Below, piece after piece: positions 11,801-25,200 of a stretch of 64,000 nt of DNA. The notes under the pieces are model-generated. The model saw only the letters and a program-made list of their open reading frames with translations, made no database searches and was not told the origin of the DNA. How positions within the stretch are numbered: the first letter of the stretch is position 1; each line of letters begins with the position of its first letter. The DNA is from Ciona savignyi (Eukaryota > Chordata > Ascidiacea > Phlebobranchia > Cionidae). The translations under genes were made by a program, and so were the position numbers. The stretch lies in contig CH003067.1 of NCBI GenBank assembly GCA_000149265.1, positions 563,437 through 627,436 of the forward strand, in the 5' to 3' direction.

Positions 11801-12899
11801 TGATAATACACAGTTGTATTCGGGTAACTCGGTGACAAGTTTAAGGCAACAGACTAGGGGTAACGACGGAGTTATTACTTGTAAGCTATGTAAGCTACTT
11901 AGTTTATAAGCGATTAATGATAATTTAGCAAATCCCACTCGCAATTTCCACCGACCATATCTAATCATTGCTAAGAAAGGACCGCCTATATAGCTCGTAG
12001 AATTCTTCCACTTCTTATCAAGCTTGATTTTTCAACTCTCTTGCTTACATGAAACGTATTTGTCGCTAAAGAGAAACAAAAATTGTACAAGATGCTCCGA
12101 CTACATTAAACGTAAAACTAAAATCGTTTACATTTCAAGCTTAGTGATCTGCTTCAACCTATTGAATATATTACAAACATTTTACTACAAATATTGAAAT
12201 ATATATAGTATATATAAAATAACCTACGGAAAACGGTGCCTTTATACCTTCACGCAATATAAAGTTAAAAAGGAAACTGCAGTAAAAATTCCTAGCAAAT
12301 CGAAATAATACTATTTTTACACAATATTGTACGAATTTAAATCGGGTCAACGACATTAATCTTCTGCTATTGAATTAACTTTACTTTTATGAATCGTGAT
12401 GTTGAGACACATTAGTTGGTGCAGTGACGTCAGTTCAACCACACACCGGAAACATTAAAGTTACCAGCAGCATGGCTATCTGTGAACCAAATCCTTTTGT
12501 TAATTATATTTAGAGGCAAGTTGTATAGGTTCAGATAATTAAGCTATATATGTCTATGTAGTTTCGACGTCGAAAAGTTATGGCAAACATGTATAAGGCT
12601 GTGTGTATGCTGTAATGTTTGGTTGAACTTATATACTGTATGTATATAGCATATGGATTGCATAGCCCAAGTGATATAAATTATATGTATATATAACGAT
12701 TATAAAAGCATAGCCTACTGAAATAAACTATTTTCAATGATTCCAGAAACCCTAAACAGGCATTGGTTTTTTGCACCTTTCCACAGAAATATTTTCGCCA
12801 TATATATAGCCTATTATTGGTGCTGACAAGTCTTGGCTGCCCGTGTGAGGATTTTAACCGGGAAAAGTGGATTATGCGGGAAAGTAAACGATAGTGAAC
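8871..12899. other. Intergenic region upstream of the Ser/Arg-rich gene
   Basis: No exon could be supported on either strand. The stretch is mostly AT-rich with more GC-rich patches at about 9870-9960 (ETS-type GGAA cores facing each other near 9910-9935) and 10960-11230. An imperfect local duplication of 'tgaagttcagtga' occurs at about 10842-10900. Parts near 8900-9000 and 9430-9700 resemble old dispersed repeat sequence. Promoter elements of the next gene are expected near its right end. Confidence 0.5.
12425..12432. promoter_or_regulatory. Consensus CRE palindrome (TGACGTCA)
   Basis: A full cAMP-response-element palindrome lies about 470 bp upstream of the proposed start codon at 12900. 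Position and perfect match are seen directly; binding by a CREB/ATF factor is inference. Confidence 0.35.
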
Positions 12900-13206
12900 A
12901 TGTTAAAGTTCTCTGGAAACCATGGCAGCAGCAAGAAGCAAAAACGAAAAAGCCGAATTTTCTCAAGAGAACCCGATTTTCCACCTGCAGACGAAGCAAG
13001 GACTTCCGAAACTAATTTGCCAGAGCGTCGGTCGGAGTTCGAGAATGAAAGAGGGAGCAGGTTAGATGTGGTTGACGGGTCAAATTTGAGTTGTTTTGCG
13101 ACTGGCGAAGGAAGGGATACGGTTGTACGAAAATCGGTTCCAGCTCCAGTCTTTCCGAAGGAGGATATGGGCTCAAATAGGCCGACAATGGCCCTAATTG
13201 GCGGAG
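12900..13206 (+). CDS. First coding exon of the Ser/Arg-rich gene
   Basis: The reading frame from ATG 12900 stays open to a donor at 13207 (GGAG|gttggt, phase 1). Content is basic and charged (SSKKQKRKSRIF, NLPERRSEFENE) and ends near SNRPTMALIGG. The next in-phase acceptor is at 18047-18048, so the first intron is about 4.8 kb, a common place for regulatory DNA. Confidence 0.6.
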
Positions 13207-16200
13207 GTTGGTAGTTTTATAATACATAAATATATGAATAATTATTTTGCCTTATTTAACATCTATAAGCACAAGGTCATAGGCGTTGCCATTGGCTTAT
13301 CTGACCAATAGCGGGGATATCCCCATTGGTCCTTGATGTACGCTTTTCTCAAAGCAGCATAATATAAAACCCGATGTATGATGTATTCGTTAAGCGGTCT
13401 TCAGGTAACCGAAGGGTTTTGGATCACAAAAATGTGTCAAGGCACTGACCGGAAATTGTCCAAACTCGCAGCATGAATGGGCTGTACTTAAACTGAGGGA
13501 TAGTCTCATTTATATAACACACTAAAATAACCCCGATAAACCGACGATGGACATGAGAAAAACTATTGCCCGTGGTATAAAGACTGTTACTCCATGTCTG
13601 TTATACAGACGATTTTCAATCATTAGGACTATTAATTTGAAAAGGATTTCCGGAACCGGGTTAAGTTAAAAAGAGAAAATTTTGTCATATCTTTATACGG
13701 CAATAATTAATGGTTTGAATATTAGTCCTACTATATAGGAGAAATGCTATTTATAGCTATTTATAATCTTTAGATAAATCCTTGTGTATAGACTATTTAA
13801 CTTAGCTACTGTAGTATAAAAATGTGGTTTTGACCGTTTACCCCCAAAACAGGGGTAGCCTACAACCTTAGGTTCTTAAGTTCTAAACACGTCAACAAAC
13901 CAAAAAGCATATTTTTATCTTAATATCCCGACGGCGCATTGACAGTAGAAAAACATGGTCAAACTCATAGCCCTCATGATAACTATTTAAGTTTTACCCA
14001 AATCAACTGTATTGGTACTATATAACAACAACAAAACAATTATATATAACCCACAAACCATATTGTCCGTATGTGTACACGTCACTGAACATTCTGCAAG
14101 CGCTCTGGTAAACCGACGTTGGGAAAGTGTTTCCACCCAGGAATAAACCCTATTAAGTATGTATTCTAAAACAGACATTATTGAATGTTTAAAATTGCCA
14201 GGAATAAAATAGAATGGACGAATGGTTAGATGTGTCGTTTTTTTATATGTTGGTGGGTGGAGAAAACGACACTAAAAGGTTCGATCCATACATGATCAAA
14301 GTCCGATAACTCGTGAAGAAAATCCGTGTTTTGGAAAAATGTTATCATTACTTAATTCGTGTCCACGTCTCAGTTTCCCAAGCTATTACAGTTTGTTGTT
14401 GGTCCATTAGAAAGAGACATTGCCCACAATTTCTGTTTGCCTACGACCTTTTAGAAACCAAATTTCGGCTGGCATTGCGTCGCTCTAAAGACCCACCAAA
14501 CGCACGGATATGTATTATTTCAAATGCAAAATACCAAAAGTTACCCAAGGCCTTTCTTTACTTGTTAAGAAAACAAATCTTGTCCAACTGCCTAACTTAG
14601 CTCGTTCGGTGGGTTCTACTAAAACTGAAGGAACATCTTACGCATACTCTAGGCCTATACAAAAGACTAAAATAGCAACGATATGACCCGACAGTGAACG
14701 CCAGGTATTTGAGCATCCACCCGCGTGATAACGCCACCTTGCGTATTTTCAAGGTAAAACGGCTGGTACACGTGTGCTAACACTCCTAGCATTGTCCATC
14801 CCCGGAGCTAAAACATAAACATGTTAAGACAAATTGCTTGGTGGCTTGGTGCGTAGCCTATTAGCCGACGGTTTGCAGATTTGGTCGCCAGCTTGTCTGA
14901 TGTATCCATGGGCAAGGTACTTATTGGAATTCGCCGTAACTCAGTGGACCAAGGGTAAAACTAAAACTGAAGGAATATCCTAATCATAAATCCGGCAAAC
15001 CGACGGCATGTGGAGGGAATGCGAATATCTTAACTACTATAGCTCCGACAAACTGATGTAATCTGATGATAACCCGTACGAACGCTACCTTGCGTATTCG
15101 CGAGCTTATCTAACGATTGCCTCTTTGACAACAACCCCTTGTTTTCCCCATTATTCCCGATAAAACATGAATATATCCCATTCAATGCGGAAACTTAAAA
15201 GCTGTTTTAACTTTGGGTATTCCCCATGCATTTGTGGATTTTTGCTTGCTCAGAAATACGATATCTTTTTATTAATAATATAATACCATTAGTCCACTAC
15301 ATTACTTTTTATACTTATTAGCGTATACATATTCAGTCTATATGAAATAAGCTACCTGTTTCGTTTTTGATTTGTTGGTGTCCAAAAGTAACATCGTATT
15401 TCCATATGCGGGGTTTATATGCTTGAATACGTTCGGGTTATCAACTTGGGAGGATCACTAGCGGTGCTGAAGTGTAATTTTTGCGAAGTCAGTTCCCCTG
15501 CATTGACAATTTGTTTAACCACTGAAGATACTTTGGTCGGTTTTGTCAATGTGCAAAACAATTTCTGCAGTATTTTATCAGCGATTGATGCAGTTCGTCT
15601 AGGATAGGATATTCTAGTTTACATTTTAAGACGCGAAAGGGTGTATTTTTTGCCAAATAGGACTACTGTGCAGCATTCACAGAGCGGAGAGTGTAGATCA
15701 CGCTTAAGCAAGTCCAAACTAAAAAGAAAGTGGTTGAATGGAAACTAGTACAAATTGTTTAGTGAACTGACAAACGAGAAACGAATTCGTGAACAGCCCG
15801 TTTTATACAGAAGTTTTTTTGTGTGTTTGACGTATTTGCAACGTCAGTTTGCGATGGTTGCGTTAAACAACCTTTGCTTTTCCGACTATTGGTCGTACGT
15901 AAAAACGTGTAATGCTGCAGATTTTTATTAGTTTTGCACGGCTTTTTGTATCTATAATCATAAATTGGTGTGAATCATGGGAAAAACTAAGCAGGTGAAT
16001 AGGGAAGTAGGGAAGGGAGGTTTAAGTTCCTGTTAGTTCCTGGGTTGAGATTAGTGCTTGCGGCAGGTTTAGAATTGGTTTTAAAAGTTTTAGTAGAAAG
16101 TTTCTTTCCTTTTCATTTTTCAGCATTGCCCGTATGATAGTTATTTTGTAAAATTATTCTTTCAATTATTTATTGTACTGTACGAGAGGCAAAACGGTGA

Positions 16201-19200
16201 CTGATGTTTAAAAGTTTATTAAACTTAATAAATCAAACCCAATTAGACCAGACATTCATTTTATGTTGTTATGTTTTGTTAGGTATAAATAGATTAAGCA
16301 TATATTTAGATAACTGTTGGCTAAGCAGGTATTGTTATTGACTAATTCGATCTATCAGGACTGTTCGTTGTTAAAAAGATATTGGAAAAATGAATTTAAT
16401 ACTGAACCTAATTGTGCATGGCACAATAGATATCTTGCGACGGCGAACATTAATAAGAAAAAACAAAACAAATGTAGTTTCATTGCCCGCTGGTTCTGAA
16501 TTAAAATGTGGTGTGTTTTAGTGTATTGTTATGTTCCTTGATGTTTAACATGTTCTTGACCGAAAAAACAAAACAAATGATTGGTTCTTGGTACAATGTC
16601 ACTTTAGAAGTGAATAAATAGATTCTTTAACACACGGAACTACTTCGCGAGTCAACTGGCCATACCCTAGTATAAATTTAGCAAATTTCGTTACAAATGA
16701 CACATGCACACATTTATCAATCCGTTGTGATTAAGCTCAACTAAAAAAAATGATTACCTGTACTGGTAAATACCTGACATCAATTTTATTTTAAGTTTTT
16801 ATTTGGTGGATCCAAGGCTAATACTGGTACCCGGTACCAAGTTTGATGCATTAGAAAATTGTGTTAATTCGTTCTACTCGTATATAAACTTTTGTTATGG
16901 TCCTCTACTTAAAGAAGTTCTACTTGTATGTAAACTTTTGTTATGTTACTCTACTTAAAGAATTATTAGGATATCTTCTTTTTATAAACTGTATATAGAC
17001 TGTAGCAAATACTCTTTCACTCATAGTCCGAATCGTGAATCATGTTTCCTGTGCATGTTGCAGGGTGTATCGCGTCCGTGGACATTTAAAACCTTTATAA
17101 AAGTGATCGTGTTCATTATTAACATCTTCGTGGGTAGTTTAAATTTACTGAATGAAAGTGATAAATGATTCCATTATTCCAATATCCTTATGCCATTTAC
17201 ATTGGTACATATGACCTTAAATGTGAAACAAGCTCCTAAGCTTGGTAGTAATTAGATACCAACTATATGTCTTTAATGTGGTCACCGGAGATGCTATTGT
17301 TTAGAATTTTCTGATTTTAGTTATTAGACAACCGCTACTAAAAAAATTGATTAAACACAAGGTACAAAAAAGTGATTCTTTTTTCGAACTTGGCTTAGAA
17401 AAAAAATATTTATTATATTCATAAAAAAATTCATATTACATTACAATAAATTCTACCGTACATACTCGCAGATAGGTCGCAATTTTTTCCCTATATTTTT
17501 AAAAAACAATTTAAAAAAAATCTAGGTGCGACCAATCCGCTCAACATAAGTGCAAGTCAGAACAAAATTGAAAGTTTTCGGTTATTGCAATTGCCGTATT
17601 AAAAATCATATGGCCTGCGTTTGCGTACTTGCACTTATTATCATTTACAGGTGTCGATAAACATATTTTGATTATATTAAGCCCTACAAAAAATATGGAA
17701 AGTTATCTATGCAAAAAAGCTAGGGAAAAGGCCTTTTAAGTCCCTAGATTTTCAGTGCGACTTATGTTCGAGTCAACTCTAAATTAAACTTTTTTAACAC
17801 AAAACTAAGAGTGCGACCTCTCAGCGAGTATATACAGTATGTCATTTACACATGATTAAACAACAATGGTTTTTCACCATGTCCATGTGAGAATGGGGCT
17901 CCCAAGTAGCCAAAATGGTGTAGTATTTGACAAGAAAGTATTCCAGTATCGGTAAAAATAGAAATATAACTTACCCGTACAGTTAAAAAAGACTAATCTA
18001 TCATCCTACAGTACTGGTAAACTTTAACACTATATTTTTTTGTTTCAGAATCATTATGGTTTACAGTTGACGTGTTTTTTAAGTGGTTTAATGAAATAGA
18101 TCAAGACTCTGCACATTCAGGTAAGAGAAAATTTGTTGTAAGTCAATCTTAAAAAATGTAGGTTATGCTGCATATTTTATGAGTGTTCTTTTATTTACAT
18201 TATTTTCCTAATTGGACTAAACTTCGATTTTTCTTTAAAACTTAGTATTATGTTGCTTAGGTTTAATAGAAGAGATTTATAGAATTTACCTTTGACATAT
18301 ACACTTTACATATACACTTTATACCGAACTTAGCATGTTTTTATAATGAAACTGACAAACTGTTACAGACCGCACACCTTGTCGAATAAAGAAATTAATT
18401 TCTCAAGATCTTCCTCCTGAACTAGAAGAAGAACCTTTGGAACCTGTTGCCATCAGAGGTACCGGTACTTTATGCAATTTGCATGGGGTATAAAATATAG
18501 ATTAAAACAGGGCTGTGATTTGTCTGTAATATATATAAACTTGTTGTTTTTACTTGGGACATGTTTAAAAAAATCCAAACCGATATGATTGTTATTCTAT
18601 TAGTTAAATTAAGCATTATGCTAAAACTTGATTTAGAGTTTTTAAGGGTAGTGATCGGACAAGCCTGAAAAAAACATGACCATATACCAAGTATCATGAT
18701 TTTTACTAAGCTAAGCCCGATACAAGTATTGAGTCATCTTGTTTTTCCAAACTGCCACATTGAGTTCGTAAATATTCTGGTATAATAATATGTTTCGCTT
18801 CTCTACATTCTTATCAATTAATACTGTTTTTGAATTAAAAATTTGTTAAATAAATAAATATTAAGACAAAATTAAAACTGATGTTCTCAAAGTTAATTTC
18901 AATTAATAACTAGAATTTGATAAAAATTTAAAACAAAATATTATAATGGACAAAAAGTCACTCATTTACCATATTTACGTAATATGTAAAGAGCGTTCAG
19001 CTGCTGTTAATCCCAATCAGAGGAGATCATACATCGATCCTTCTCTCATTGACGTTTTCCTTCTTCGTCGGGAATCCTCGCCTGCCACCTCCGGAGTGTA
19101 AGTTTTGCTCTTCAATATTCATGGCGTTGTTTTTTTTATCTCCATATCCACGAATGTTTTTCATTCTGGTCACTAAGCAAAATTTTTTTTACGGAAAGCT

Positions 19201-22200
19201 ATCAAAATTTATGACAATGTAAAATATATGTGTTCATTGGTTTATTTTTAGTGGTTAAAGGTATTGAAACAGAAAATATGCCAAAACTATGGCTAATGAG
19301 CAAGATTGATACAAAAATGACTTTACCCAATTTTGTTGTAAAGGATGCCAATTCCCGTTATGGAGCTTTGCTCTTGTGAAACACATGATTCTCAAATGAT
19401 GTCATTTGGTCAGTGTTGTAGAGGCATTTCCATGCTGGCACTGGGACCAGTAATTTATTATGTAGGTCTAAAAGACATAATGTGGGTACCTTAATAAATT
19501 TAAAAATATTGGTTTAAGACTGTAATCCTTGGTTGTTTAGTAGATATAGACAGGGTAATGATTTTTTCGTAAGTGTTTTTTGTCGATATTTTAATGCTCA
19601 TACACAGTTACAGAATCACAAACTCGAATTCATAATACAAACTATAGTCAAATGCACAAATAGTATTGTTGATATTTAATATTATAAAAGTGTAAAAGTT
19701 GTAGTACATGGCCGGAAATTCAATTTTTACCTTCTTTTTGTTTTTTTCATTCCCACAAATAAAAGATTTCTTACATAAGGTTTTAAAAATTGTATTGAAA
19801 TACTAGATACTGTAATTTCTAGAATTTGCACTGCCAACACACATTTAAAAAAAATCATGAATATACAGTGTAGCAATATGATATTTTTTCTTAAAGCCTT
19901 GAAGTCTTGCATTAATTATCGACACGGTTATGTCACAATGTTTGCTTGATAACTGCTCTCGTTAAAATGTACAATTTTCAGCCCTGAATATATAAGAGGT
20001 CATCAATCTTTGCCTACATTCTTTATAAAATATTTACATTTGACCGAACCCAGAATTAGTCCAAAGATTTTAATGCATCTGATAGCAACAGAAAAGATGC
20101 ACTTACTTCAATATAAATAAGTTAGTTCTGGGTTGTAAAAGCCATAGATTGCTCACTCATAAAATCATTTAATATTGTGCTATTTAATAATGGACTAAAC
20201 ATGTTTAACTTTAGCATAGTAGAGGTTAAGTTCACCAATTATTCAGATTAAATCAAATAAATTGTGTTGGTTATTTAATAAATTTAAATTTTTTTTTGGA
20301 ATTTTGCACAAATTACTGATATTGCACAAATTATTGTACAGGGATACATAAATATGTATACGCATACATAATATGCCTACTGTAAATAATAAACATATGT
20401 TTAGTTATTATATGTCCAGTAACACAATGTACTAAACTGTTCATTTTATTAAATTCTAAATTAGATTAATTATAATTATTATTTACATTCACGATAGTCT
20501 GTATGCCTACATCGACAGAGTATAGTCCGATAGATTTTGCAACAACCTCAATTAGAGTCAATTAAATATAACTGCATTGTATAAGTTAGCATAGCTTGAC
20601 CTCAAGGTTAGCTAACAGCAATTAAATCGGCGTTGTTGGCCACTGGCTATGCTGTTGGGATTTCTTCTGTTAATAGATCCTGGGTCATCTCTGTGCCTTG
20701 TTTTTGATGATGATGAATGTGTATAGTATAATATCACCATTAGTTATATATTTACATATAGTGTAATATTACCCTTTGTTATATATTCACATAGGTTAAA
20801 ACAGTAGGCTTTAGCATTAAGATATGGAATGTAACAAATATTTTATCTGAGCAATATAAAAGTAGTATTTATTTTAAATTAGTTTTTTCTCCTAAAATTT
20901 GATTTAATAAAAAGGATTTACCATACAGTTAAATTTTGTTACTATGCCACCTGTCGGGACCAAGGTATAATGGTATAGTAACAAGAGTGGCATGGTAACA
21001 AGGATAATTGTAAAATGGCTACAGTATACTATACTGTAAGAGTGGTATAGTGGCGAGAGTGGCATAGTAACAACATTTGACTGTATATATTTTTAAAATA
21101 TAGTATTATGATATAGGCCTACCATATAACTTTGACTCTTTACATCTTATTTATCTTTTTCCACATTTTCAACCTTATCATCCTAACCCATATAATCACA
21201 CGATTTCTAAACCTGATTATTCATGAAGCAAATTGGCATGAAACTGATATCATCAACTAATATTTGCATGTTTTATCCATTCATCATGGCTTCATCTCAT
21301 CTTTCTTCATGATCATGTGAAGTGCGTACTCACGATTCCTCGACAAGCACACCAGCAACCGAAACCGTCACTCACTAAGTCCTCATCGGCTCAGTAGATC
21401 ATCGAGCAACCGAAATGTTAAGATAGTGCTGAACGATAAGGAAACGTTGTTAAGACAAGACTCGAACCCACACCGTCCACGCAGTCCATCCATCCCCACT
21501 TCATTAGAAGCATCATTTCATTTTCATAGTCACCCTGCATCACCATTAACTTCCACTGAAAAGCTTGCTGATAATCGTTTGAATAAAAGCAGATCACAGC
21601 AGCAGCTTTCTCCGAGCCACAAGAGGTCAGTATCATCTGGGTCCAAGTTCACCCCGAGGCCCCAAATTCGGATTCAAAACGCGTCCTCGCCTGCCTTAAC
21701 AAGTTTGCATGACCACCGACCAAAACCGCATGTAAGATCGCACAAATCCGGTGGTTTGAAACAAAGCTACAAGGGTGTTTCGAGATCCAAATCAGTTTTG
21801 CATCCCCGGTAAGAGTGGGAACCCAGGTTCACTTCAGTTCGAGTGCAGCGCATGCATGGTAGCCAGGCTGGCCCCAAAGCTTAGTTTCCTATTATTTATG
21901 CAACTTCAAACTGCTTTTTTCTTTCCTGCTTTTGCACTTCCTAGTTTCATTTGTGCTGTTTAGAAGTATTTGAAAGCACTTGATAGGGCAAAGGTCTAAT
22001 AAACTTTTTTGCATCATCATATTGTATCTTTAAGTTGAATTGTGCATGTTTATTTATTTTACTTCAGTGGTTCTCAACTGGATTACTGGAATGCAGTTGT
22101 GCATACATTTTGCGTTTTAACCGCTAAATGCACATGTCAGATATATACATAAAATATCTTAACAAAATCGCTGTGGAGTTTCCAAAATAACTAAGCTTGA

Positions 22201-25200
22201 AAGGTCGAAAAACTATTTTACCTATTTGTTTTGTTGATATTAAGATACACAAGTTTGCAGCTATCTACAAATAGTATTGTGGCCACCACCTAAACTTTAT
22301 ACATCATATAATTGATAATGTGGTCTGTAAATATTTACCTCTTGTGGTCTGTTTGTTCAGACCAACTATTTTGCAAGATCTGTAATTTTATCATTTGACA
22401 ATTTACGTCACAGATGGGTGTATTATTTTCTGTTCACCTTAAAAGTTGGTATGAATGACACAGGTGTTTTTTGTGTTATTTGTGCTGCAACATTTTAATT
22501 TAAGTTTCTGCAGAGGCAAAGTCATTTCATAAGTTTTTCTTTGGTTTGGCAAGAATATTTTTTGGGCTGAACAATGTTCTTTTACATTATCAAAGTTTGC
22601 CAGATGCTTAAAATGGTATTACTAAATACATATAATAAAACACATTTCAAGAAGCTTGTTAATATTTTTTTTAGTAATTTTTGGTAGTTAACGGATTTAA
22701 TACTCTGTGCCTTCACCGTTGGTAAACCATGTTTATCTAGTTCATATAGCATCGTGATTATTTTCACCAATGTGCTATCATTTGTATCATTCTGTTTGTG
22801 TGTATGAACCTTAAAGCAGCAAGGCGCAAAAGTTTGCAATTATGTTGGCTTCTCTTGCATGTGTGTGTTCTACAACTGCACATATCGCAAATAATAACGA
22901 CCGCCCCTTCATTACAGTCCTGCAGAGCCAGGACCTAATGCCTTTGGAAGTTCCATTCCCCAACCGGAGAAGCCATACTCTACTAATCTTCGACGAGTCA
23001 ATTCAGAACTACCACAAAAAGGTCTGTTGTTATTGCCACACGATCATGCTATGGCTCATCGTGCATGTCTAGTGTGTGTCGCGAGATAATGGTTGGGTTG
23101 ACTCATCATATTTGCAATTCAAAGTTCTTCTTAAAGAATTTAGCAACTTTTTTTTAAAATACATAAACAAAATAACTATTGTCCCTATGTATTACATCAC
23201 CAATACTGTATTTCCTCTAATTGTATCATGTTTGCACTGAGGTTGAATGAGCGTGCGCTTAATGTGCATGCGCTTATGTTTAAATTTTGTGCCAGAACTA
23301 TCTACGCTGACTTGGTGCAGAATGACCATCATAGACAATACTAAATAACAAAACTTAAATTAACAAGAACTACTACCTAGTTGATAGTTCTGTATCCTGA
23401 GTCAAAAAAAAACTTTTAAAAAATCAACCAACCAGATTTGAAGCGCTTATATCCTAAAGTGTTTTTGAAGTTCTCTTGTTAAAACCACAAAACATAAACG
23501 TGTGTGGACCGGAATAAAAATCTGTCCTTTGGAAAGTAACAAAGGTCAAGCTGCGTGTGAAAGTTTAACTTGCTCTATCATATGGAACTTAACTTTGTAA
23601 AATAAGGTATTTTAAACAGCTTATATTGTTCACCTTGTTATAGACATAACTAATTTGTATCTAATTGTATTGGTCTAAAAATAACAGTTAAATAACTTTT
23701 TTTAGTTTCTAAACATGCTTATTTTATCCACAGGAAAACCGCTTTCGATACCTGCCACCTGGTAGTGCAAGTGGAAGATCCAGCCCCATTAATAGAAGTA
23801 ATTATGAGAATCAGATAAAATGCATTTTTCTGTTGGCGTAAAGTTCCATTTTGTACATGGGTGTCCACTCCAATAGTGTCCACCTCTTTCCCGCCATATA
23901 AATTTTAGTTTGTGTCTAAGGTGGGTAAGGGGTGGGCAGACTTGAGTCCACATCGTATTGAGTATTAAAATACATTGTGGTAGCATATATAAAGAACACA
24001 ACTCTGGAAAATGCCACGCTGTTTTTGTACAGTCTTCTTTAACATGTGATTGTACTAGTGATATTATGTCTAATAATTGCAGCATTCAGAAAGTTTTTAC
24101 TCCATTCCCTTATTGCAAAAAAAAACTTTTTGGTTGCCCATAAGTTCTGTTGAAAATTTGATGTTGCCTAAAAAGATTGTTTTTAAGAATTAAGGACTTT
24201 CTATTAAATGGACATACATGAAATTCCAAACATGAAAAAATTCTTACTCGTCCGAAAGTTGATGGATTTTAGGCCCTGTATCTTCTATTTCAATTTTTAT
24301 TTTTAATTTAATAATCGACATTTTGTTTTCAGGCACAGTACACTACAGTAAACAAAAAGAAGCCATACTACACCCGTGTCAACAAACAACGCAACTCCTC
24401 GTCGGGTCAGAGTTCAAACGACGACCCAAGATCACCCAACACAGAGGATCCTTACTCCCTTCCGGAGGACTTTGAGGCTGATCATCTCTACCCAGAAGCA
24501 TATTTAGAGAAGGATAGAGCAAGGAGTGTACCCCCACAAGACTCTCCAGAATTCTCAGGTGGGTTTGAATGTTAGATGATATTTGAACTGGTTATGTGTA
24601 CAGTGAGATCGGACTCTTTTATGGTTTCGCATGCACTTTTTGATAAAAAATAAAAATACATGCGTTTTTAAGTATTTTAATGCTTATTTCGTGAGGTGTG
24701 CTTTAACACTAAAGAGTAAAAATCGCTTATAAAAGCCTGTGGTTTTGTTCAAATTTAACCATCCAGTTTACAAGTCCTACTTGATATAAAATTGTTTGCA
24801 TACTCTTAGCACAGTACTAACTACAAGACCATATGTTAAATCACCATTTTGTAACTTTCACTTTGTACAAAAATAAGTTAATGTTTAACCAGCTCTCATT
24901 AAAGCTTGATTGTTCAATTAGATCGACCAAGATCGGGAAGTTTTCCTCTGTTTGAGCTCGGTGAACGAAAACAGACTGATCCGTACACCTACCATTCTCC
25001 TGTTGATTCCATATCTGATTTTATTCCCATACAGTAAGTGATGGTTACAATTGTCAGTGAGATTTGGTTCCCTATAATAGCACCAGTGTTGGAAAAACAT
25101 GTCGGTATTTAGTCCTGCTAGAAAAAAAGCCTGCCCCCTAAAAAGGTACTTTCTTCAATTTTTATTTCTACTTATTAAAAAGTACGATACAAATTTATTA

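Larger units (their letters stand above)
13207..18048. other. Large first intron of the Ser/Arg-rich gene
   Basis: No exon could be supported here. The intron holds a diverged dispersed repeat (14845-15180), a 46-bp tandem pair (16871-16962) and a foldback element (17454-17839). A tiny ATG frame (MGKTKQ) before a possible donor near 15993 has the wrong phase for the exon at 18049. Confidence 0.5.

Noticed and set aside
15976..15993. ATG frame MGKTKQ before a possible donor, as an alternative first exon of the Ser/Arg-rich gene
   Set aside because: It would end in phase 0, while the next exon at 18049 needs phase 1.
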